Origin: Megascapheus bottae
Taxonomy: Eukaryota > Chordata > Mammalia > Rodentia > Geomyidae
Direction: 5' to 3'
Assembly (NCBI GenBank): GCA_024803745.1
Contig: JANJXV010000154.1
Location: 496,001-560,000 of the forward strand
DNA length: 64,000 bases
Both the position numbers and the translations under genes were made by a program. The notes under the pieces were generated by a model. The model searched no databases, was not told where the DNA came from, and saw nothing but the letters and a program-made list of their open reading frames with translations. The stretch's first letter is position 1. The number at the start of each line of letters is the position of its first letter. Shown here piece after piece: positions 57,441 to 64,000 of the stretch.

Positions 57441-59251
57441 CTACCAGTACCTGGTTCCTTTGCCTCTTTTACCCTTTTTTTGGCCCCACCACAGGCATGG
57501 TCTCTACCTTCCTATGTTCTCTCCACCTTCCCCCAGACAGGGGTCTGACAGATGCTTTCCACCCACTTATTCATGTTCTCCTCTGTATTGGCTGACAGCT
57601 AAGACATGCACTCACTTGTCTGGATGCCAAACACAAAGCCATGTGATTGTTTCTCAGTCTGGAACATCCTATCAGATTTATAGCACCACAGAGGGTCAGG
57701 TTGATGCTCCTCCAGGGCTTCTTAAATTGTTCTCATATTAATCCACAACACGTTTGTCATCACTTGTCCAGCTAATTCATGGACTAAAGCAGCATTCCCT
57801 ACAAACTTAGATCCCAATACCATGAGGACACTCAAGGGTGCATTAGGAGTGTGACCTGCAGATGGATGTGAGCCTGTCTAAGTTGGAGGGGATTTCTCCA
57901 CCACAGGAAATGGAATACAAATTTAGAATCTGCTTTCATGAGGTGACAATCTCTGGCAGATGTTCTTATCAAATGTGGCACTGCCTACTTCCAGCTTAAA
58001 ACATGGGTTGATGACCCAGCATAACAGTGAATGTATTCACCCCGGCCCAACACATAGGCTGGGACCCTGAACTTTCAGGTAGCATTTGGCTTTGAAGGTC
58101 ATGAGATCTTAGTCTACAAATGATGAGCCCCCTCCCGTGAGGCATAGCAAACGGAGCCAAAGTGCAACCCAGTTAAGCACCAGATCAAGCTTCCCTTCTT
58201 CAGTAGGGTATGGATTGAAAACTGTGCATAGCTTCTGTTTGAAGCCAGTCCAGAAAGGAAAGTCCATGAAACTCTCATTTCCAGTTAACTGCCAAGAAAA
58301 AGCCAAAGATAGAGATGAAACTCAAGAGAGCTAGAGAGCCATCTGAAAAGAATGGTTACACCCTGCAACATCCTCATTACCTGATCTTGAAAACATCTCT
58401 GCGTGCATCCCAGCATGCAGTCAGCATCTGGGATTGACAGTGACCCCTGCGCCCATTGGCAATCTGCACTGTCTCTGACATCTGTAATGTGAACCTCAAT
58501 CTGTTGGGTTTGTGAAGCGGTGTCAACCCTGCAGAAGGACCCAACTGTGCCCTAACTCCCACTGTCCCCTGGGGCCCCTAGCATTCCCCCATCTGCACCC
58601 CTCCTGTGGCTTCTGATCCTATGGAGCCCTCCTGCCCTGTCCAACATTCACATGAAGTGCATATTTCTTCTCCTGGGGCAACTTCTCCACAGAGAGTACA
58701 TGACATGCCCACTCTCCAGGCACGGGGAGATCCTGCCAAAGTAGCAAATCAGTCATAAGGACATAAAGTGATGAATAGAATTTTAGATCCTGATGGTAGA
58801 CAGTCTGCAAAATCCAAGGGAGAATGTAATTGGAGAGGACCAGCGATCAGGATGTGGGCATGGAGCTTCCCTGCCAAGGGGGTGGGGGAAGTCACAGGCT
58901 GGGGGATGCACAGGATGATCCATGGGCCCTGTGCAGCTACTGGGTCACCCCCTTCTGCATCTCAGCCTTTGGCTTTGAGCTCTGTGATCGTCAAGATGTG
59001 CACAGTCTGTACTCTGGCTGGCAGAAGAAAGGACCTTGGGAAGACAATTGTAGACCCTTTGTGAGTGTAGGAAGGGTTAGGCTGGACACCCAGTCCAAGA
59101 GGAGCTAAAACTGGAGTCGAGGGGTGTGCAAGGAGTGGGTGTGAGGGTTGTGGGCAGTCACAGTCACGGCAGAGGTGGCTCTGTCTGTGGGGTGAGTGCC
59201 TCCCTGCAGGCACAGAACCGGACATATCAGAGATCCACATGAAAAGGAAAA
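57441..59251. other. No recognisable gene or repeat
   Basis: Only short ORFs (under ~105 codons) on both strands, without a family I recognise. Moderately GC-rich from 58380 to 59240. No splice-consistent conserved frame was found. Confidence 0.5.
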
Positions 59252-59365
59252 GGTGGAAATGGCACTATGGTTCAAATGGTAGAGCATCATCCTTGAGCAA
59301 AAGAGCTCAGGGACAGTACCCAGGACCTGAGTTCAAGCCTCATGACTGTAAAAGTAAAAGAACCA
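59252..59365 (+). mobile_element. Monomeric tRNA-derived SINE
   Basis: A-box-like tatggttcaaatggtagag, a middle ccttgagcaaaagagctcag, B-box-like gagttcaagcctcatgactg, then an A-rich tail. Confidence 0.78.
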
Positions 59366-60597
59366 GGACTATGAGAGGGAACCTGGTACTCTCTTGGTCT
59401 AATCAGACACAAGAAGAGGCCGGGATAGGCTGTGGAAAAACACAGAAAACATCTTCCCCCAGCTCATCCTGTCCTGCATGCAGGGACAGCCATGTAACTA
59501 GGGCTACGGTGAGATCATCTTCACCCCTGTGCTGCCATCTGAATTGTAGGCCTCTGTCCAGGCATGGGGTGTCCTGATGGCTGAGCAGGTGCCCTAACCC
59601 TAGATGGAGAGCAGCCACTGACTGTGGTAGCTAAGGAGAGATCTGTTCCATAGCTATCAGGCCACCCAGCATGGGAGCCATAACCACCCCCCACCCAGGT
59701 AGAGGCCAATGGTTCTCCAGGTGCTACTAACATTGCCCCACCCCTAGCTCTGGGTACACGTGACATTCCCTCCACAAGGAGCAGGACTAAGTGAAGGATC
59801 AGGAAGCTGCCTATGGGCTTCAGATGATGGCCAGGCTGGCACTACAGATGGCCTCAATCTGTCACCACCTTCCCCTGCCTCCATCATTCCTCCATCATGC
59901 CTCTCTACCTCCCACCCATTAACCTTGGAAACCAATGAACTGGGCTCTCATCATTCCTCTCATCTCTTCACCCACCTTGCCATGCGTCCATCCCTCTGTC
60001 ACTTCCACCCCACACACATCCCACCACCAGCCACCCTCTAGCTTATGAGAATCTCAGAGGAAGCTCTTGGTGAAGGGCTTGTGACCACAAAACAGTTACT
60101 ATCACCCGCTCCGGCCTGATCCACCACAGAATAAGAACAGCCAAGCAGGCACACACTGCAGCAGAGTTGCTCTGCTGCCACTCTGATTTCTTCATGGCCA
60201 GGACTTGGCTCTCCTCAGCCTCTCAGCTCAGTAACCAGAACATTGTGCTTTCACAGAGCCATGGCTTCCAGTCTCCATGGACACAATGACATCAAGGTGA
60301 TGCCAAGTTCCCCATCTCTATATACTTCTAACTATGGGATGGGAGCTGAGGTTCTCTTCTGTCACTCCATCCGCTAAGAGGCTCATGCAGATTTCTATCC
60401 TTTGCTCATCATGGTGACTCTTTGGTTAACAAGTCACTGCTGGGCTTGCAGTTCACCACATATAGAACCCATACTCCAACACTTTTCTTAGAAGGACTGA
60501 TGACTTTTAAATATTGTCTAGTTTTAAATTTCTAGTTCCTTCTCTCTTTCATTTATATATTTGCCTTCCTCACATCCTTCTCTTTTTTACCTTCCTT
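59366..60597. other. No recognisable gene or repeat
   Basis: C- and T-rich unique sequence. Small ORFs on both strands have no recognisable motifs. Confidence 0.5.
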
Positions 60598-60815
60598 CTT
60601 TCATTCCTGGCCTTGAACTCAAAACCTGGAGCTTTTTCTTAGCTTTTCTTTGCTCAAGGTAGCACTCTAGCTCTTGAGCCACAGCTCTACTTCAATCTTT
60701 GTTCTTGCTCTAAACTGGGAGTATGAGTCTCATGCATTTTTCCCTTTGCTGGGTTGGTTTTAAACCACAATACTAAGATCAGGATCCTGAATATGCCTCG
60801 GATTACAGGTATTAT
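60598..60815 (-). mobile_element. Composite SINE: ID-like monomer plus B1-like arm, reverse
   Basis: ggccttgaactcaaaacctg, gctcaaggtagcactctag and gagccacagctctactt are followed by gagtctcatgc, gggttggttttaaaccac and gcctcggattacaggt. Same architecture as 57262-57440. Confidence 0.68.
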
Positions 60816-61744
60816 CTAATCAAAACAAATTCCTGATTTCTTTTTTAGACATAATTAGTTCTTTCAGGTGAGCCACCAGCCACTCATGCAAGAGCATTGC
60901 AGGATCCCAGCATTCATCTTGTCTCCAGTCTTATTCCATCCATCTCACAATGGTCATCTAAAACACCCTGCTGCATGCTTGAAGTCGCAAGGAATGTTCT
61001 CAACGCCATGGAAAGCCCCCTTAAGCTCTGCCTCAGACATGCCCAGCCCCCATCCCACTTCCACATGAGCATTTGATTAGGAGAAATTTCCTGAGTACAT
61101 CATCATCTTTTCCTCACCATTCAAATTTCATCTTTGGAGTCATTTCTCCCAGACAAAGAGGAACATGATCCATGGTTTGATAGCAGCTCCAGCTTCATAG
61201 TCCCAGCCACCAACACCCCCCCCATTACCTTGCCAGACACCTGAATTCAAGAACAATGTTTTCACTGCCCCTGACTCTTATCAAATGTTTTAACTTATAC
61301 AGTGCATTAAAATAATTTTACTAAATGGAATAAACACATGGCATCAAGCTTCAGAATCTTTGCACCTGAACTTTTAGTGAATCACAGACACACCAGCATT
61401 TCTGTAGCCAACAGAAATCTTAGCTTTGAGATTTCAGCATTCCTGGTATCCAAGTTTGGATGTGCTAACACTGCCCTTAATGAGGCACTTCAACCACACA
61501 ATCCCACAACAATCAATGTCATTTGACATTCACTGGTAGGTGGAGCTAGGAAAAAGACAGATGTGCCAACTCCATGCTGGCTTGACCTATGCCATTTTCA
61601 AACCTGGAGCAAGTGGGGCTCCTCTCTCCGTGACATCTTTTGTGTACTACCCCAGGAGGACCTTTACCTTGAGTCAAAATTATGAAGACTATCTCTACCA
61701 GCAAAGATCCCAGTGAGATGTGCCTACATGGATAAAGCTAAAAT
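60816..61744. other. No recognisable gene or repeat
   Basis: Contains a 62-codon + ORF at 61338-61526 without recognised motifs; probably chance. Confidence 0.5.
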
Positions 61745-61990
61745 CTCACTAAAGTGAGGTTGTTGGCAGTGGTGGAGCCTGAACTCAGGGCCTGGGCACT
61801 AAGCATTTGTACTCAAGACTAGCCCTTTACCACTTGAGCCCAAACTCCATTCCCAGCTGTTTTTATTTTTGGTAGTAAGAATCTATCAGACTTTCCTGTT
61901 CTAGGTGACTTGGAACTTCCATACTCAAATCTCAGCCTCCTGACCAGCCTGGATTAAAAGTGTGGATCAGCCATGCGCCACACCTGAGGA
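61745..61990 (-). mobile_element. Composite SINE: ID-like monomer plus B1-like arm, reverse
   Basis: gagcctgaactcagggcctg, ctagccctttaccacttgag, then ggtgacttggaacttcc, ctcagcctcctgaccagc and catgcgccacacctg. Confidence 0.65.
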
Positions 61991-62365
61991 CTTCTGCCAG
62001 CACATTTTTTCCCAAAAATTGGAAGAGGAAGATGAGGGAGGATTGGGCTCATCCTGACCTGCATATGAAGGAGAGCATCAGCCCGTGAAATTCATTCCCT
62101 GGTGTAGGCTGCTGGAGAAAAGGTAGCAAATAGGCACAGGCTGGCAGCAGATGCCACAGAACAACTTGTGACCAAGACTCCCAGAGCAGACCTCAGAATC
62201 GATGACAGAGTTGGATCTATCCAGTAACAGAGGCAGTGGTGACACCTGAAACTGCGCATTTGAGCCTTTGCTGCTAGTAAACAGGGCCACCTATGTCTCA
62301 ATGAGAAAGGTGAGATTTTGGTGGAGAAAGTGAGATTAAACATTATGTATCATGCAAGAAGACAG

Positions 62366-62822
62366 ACTATAAGGGGTCTTTTATTATTCCAAGTGAAATT
62401 TTGGATTTCCTCTTCTGTTTCTTTAAAGAATGACATTGGGATATTGATTGAAGATTGCCATTTTTACAATATTACTCCTTCCAAACCAGGAGCATAGGTT
62501 TTTGCATTTCCTCAGTTCTGTGTTAATTTCCTTCTCCAGGGTTTATAGTTCCATCAAAAAGGTGCTTTACATTCTAAGTTAATTCCTAGGTATTTTATTT
62601 TCTTTGATAGCAAAATGAGTTGCTATCCTGATTCTTGCCTCATTCCTCTCATTTGTTGGCATACAGGAAGGCAGTTGACATTGAGGGCTAATTTTATACC
62701 CTGCTACCTTACCAAAGTTTTATATCAGCTCAAGCAGCTTCGGAGTAGAGTCTATAGGGTTCTTTAAATACAGAATCATGTCATCTGTAAGGAGAGAAAG
62801 TTTCAGTTCCTCTTTCCCTTTT
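62366..62822 (-). mobile_element. L1 fragment, inverted 5' segment (ORF2 RT region)
   Basis: On the reverse strand this matches array ORF2 from the FADDM region (tcatctg...aatacagaatc) to the WNNKRP region (cttttattattcca) with many substitutions. It abuts a forward L1 fragment at about 62823, the geometry of a twin-primed L1 insertion. Confidence 0.85.
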
Positions 62823-62825
62823 CCT

Positions 62826-63215
62826 CCTCACTCCAGTTAGAATGGACAAGATCCAGAAATCTAATAACGTATGCTGGAGGGGATGTGGCCAGGAGGGATC
62901 ACTACTACACTGCTGGTGGGATTGCAAACTCGTTCAACCACTATGGAAAGCACTATGGCAGTATCCCAAAAAGACTAAACATAGAGCTCCCCTGTGACCC
63001 AGCAATTTCACTACTTGACAATCGTCCAGATAGGACACACTAAATTCACTAGAACAATAACATTTATCACAGCACTATTTACTATAACAAAGGTATTGAA
63101 CCAACCCAGATGCCCGTCAGTTGATGAGTAGATCAAATATGGTGTTTTTACACAATAGAATTCTGTGCTTCTGTCAGAAAGAATGACATAGACGAATTTG
63201 TAAGGAAATAGAAAG
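62826..63215 (+). mobile_element. L1 fragment, forward 3' segment (ORF2 C-terminus)
   Basis: Matches ORF2 from the TPVRMA region through the cysteine-knuckle region (ggaggggatgtggccagg, ctgctggtgggattgc) to the VRKND region. It ends at 63215 before any 3' UTR or tail, so the 3' end was lost. About 0.8 kb of ORF2 between the two segments is missing. Confidence 0.85.
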
Positions 63216-63240
63216 ACTGTAAAGTTTAGAAATTAGTTTC

Positions 63241-63390
63241 TGTCTCCTTCTCTCTCTCCTTCTCTATCTCTGTAAAATTTAGAAGTTCCTGTTTCTCTCT
63301 CTTTTCTCTCTTTCTCTCTCTCTTTCTGTCTCTCTCTTTCTGTCTCTCTCTGTCTCTCTCTGTCTCTCTCTGTCTCTCTCTCTGTCTCTG

Positions 63391-63424
<34 letters not shown>

Positions 63425-63427
63425 TCC
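63241..63427 (+). repeat. CT-rich microsatellite (TCTCTCTGTCTC-type)
   Basis: Long pyrimidine tract of tctc and tgtctc repeats. Its reverse complement yields spurious Arg/Glu-rich ORFs. Confidence 0.95.
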
Positions 63428-63600
63428 AATCCTTAGGCTTGAACTCAGGGACTGAGCTACTTTTGCTCAAGGTTAGCACTCTACCATTTGAACCACAGTG
63501 CTGCTTCTGGCTTGCTCTTTTCACGTAGTATTGAGGAATCTAACCCAGGCCTTCATCCTTGATAGGTTAGCACTCTACCACTAAGCCACACAGTCAGCTT
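63428..63600 (-). mobile_element. Dimeric tRNA-derived SINE, reverse
   Basis: ggcttgaactcagggactga, ggttagcactctaccatttg, gaaccacagtgctgcttc, gaggaatctaacccaggc, ctctaccactaagcc: both monomers are present in the SINE-A/B order. The adjacent CT tract may have grown from its A-rich tail region. Confidence 0.8.
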
Positions 63601-63604
63601 TTAG

Positions 63605-64000
63605 AGGTTCCTGACAAAGGTTTTCCTACATGCTATTATTTCTTCTGTGAGTGCTCTTAATGCTTGCTGAAGGTTGACTTTGTTTAGAAGACTTACCATA
63701 ATGCTCCCATATACAGAGATTCTATATATAGCTAAATGTTTTTCATTACTCAGAATTTCTCTATTGTGTATGTTCTGAAATGTTCTGACTTCTGATTAAA
63801 AGTCATTGCACATTTGTTCTATTCATTAGTTTTCTTTTCTTCTATGGGAATCAGGTTTGTGATGAACACAGAAGTATGCCTTCCAGGTCAAACACTTTCC
63901 ACATTTGTAATATTCATAAGGTTTTTCTTTCCTATGTGCATTTTATACTTAGTCATACGTTCATGATGGATTTTTCATATTCTTATATTCATACTATTTT
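63605..64000 (-). pseudogene. C2H2 (KRAB-type) zinc-finger array remnant
   Basis: The reverse strand contains decayed zinc-finger units. One reads HRKEKPYEYYKCGKCLTW and goes on to an HH pair, with the H-x-GEKPY linker recognisable as RKEKPYE. A following unit reads KCAMTFNQKSEHFRTYT with an IEKF linker, and a third scrap gives HTEEIIACRKTF. In-frame stops (TAA/TAG/TGA) occur between units, so this is not a functional DNA-binding protein. It runs off the right window edge, where more finger units may follow. Confidence 0.65.

Noticed and set aside
58768..59108. Overlapping ~95-codon ORFs in a GC-richer stretch as a possible exon
   Set aside because: Two competing frames, no recognised motif, and no consistent splice sites or conserved frame could be seen.
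61338..61526. 62-codon + ORF MASSFRIFAPELL... as a small gene
   Set aside because: No upstream or downstream gene signals, no recognised family, and a length expected by chance.
63226..63524. Arg/Glu-rich reverse ORFs
   Set aside because: They are translations of the CT-rich microsatellite on the opposite strand.

Overview
This is a stretch of rodent nuclear genome. It contains no bacterial or viral gene set and no convincing intact protein-coding gene. The tRNA-derived ID-like SINEs and their composites with a B1-like (7SL-derived) arm resemble, from memory, SINEs of geomyoid rodents (kangaroo rats, pocket mice, pocket gophers). That taxonomic call is an inference, not a database result.

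Positions 1-52663 form a tandem array of a composite repeat of about 7.4 kb. Each unit has two parts. The first is a near full-length LINE-1 of about 6.05 kb: a 5' UTR-like leader, ORF1, ORF2, a G-rich 3' UTR, AATAAA and an A-rich tail. The second is about 1.4 kb of flank, holding a decayed RalGDS-like first exon on the strand opposite the L1, a reverse dimeric SINE (SINE-B), a (GAT)n microsatellite and a forward dimeric SINE (SINE-A). Spacings between direct copies are 7447, 7425, 7383, 7432 and 7414 bp. Five complete L1 copies and a sixth truncated copy run on the + strand. At 41634/41635 the array flips, and two further copies (7, truncated; 8, full length) run on the - strand up to 52663. 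The window opens inside a flank, so the array continues to the left.

All copies are dead elements. Copies 1-7 share the same lesions, notably a 4-bp deletion that splits ORF1 and a 1-bp insertion in the endonuclease region. Copy 8, the most divergent, lacks both. The array therefore grew by DNA-level duplication, unequal exchange and inversion of an already defective L1, not by repeated retrotransposition. One unit length (about 18.83-26.26 kb) is almost identical to the next (about 26.26-33.7 kb), which marks a very recent duplication. Copies 5 and 6 are mosaics carrying patches of ancestral sequence.

Positions 52664-64000 are ordinary accessory sequence. They hold a single-copy RalGDS-like pseudogene on the - strand (REM-domain exon with three in-frame stops). 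Its exon 1 and downstream flank (55.24-56.31 kb) are paralogous to the non-L1 part of the array unit, which shows where the array flank came from. Scattered SINEs follow, then an L1 fragment with a 5' inversion typical of twin priming (62.37-63.22 kb), a CT-rich microsatellite and a decayed C2H2 zinc-finger remnant at the right edge.
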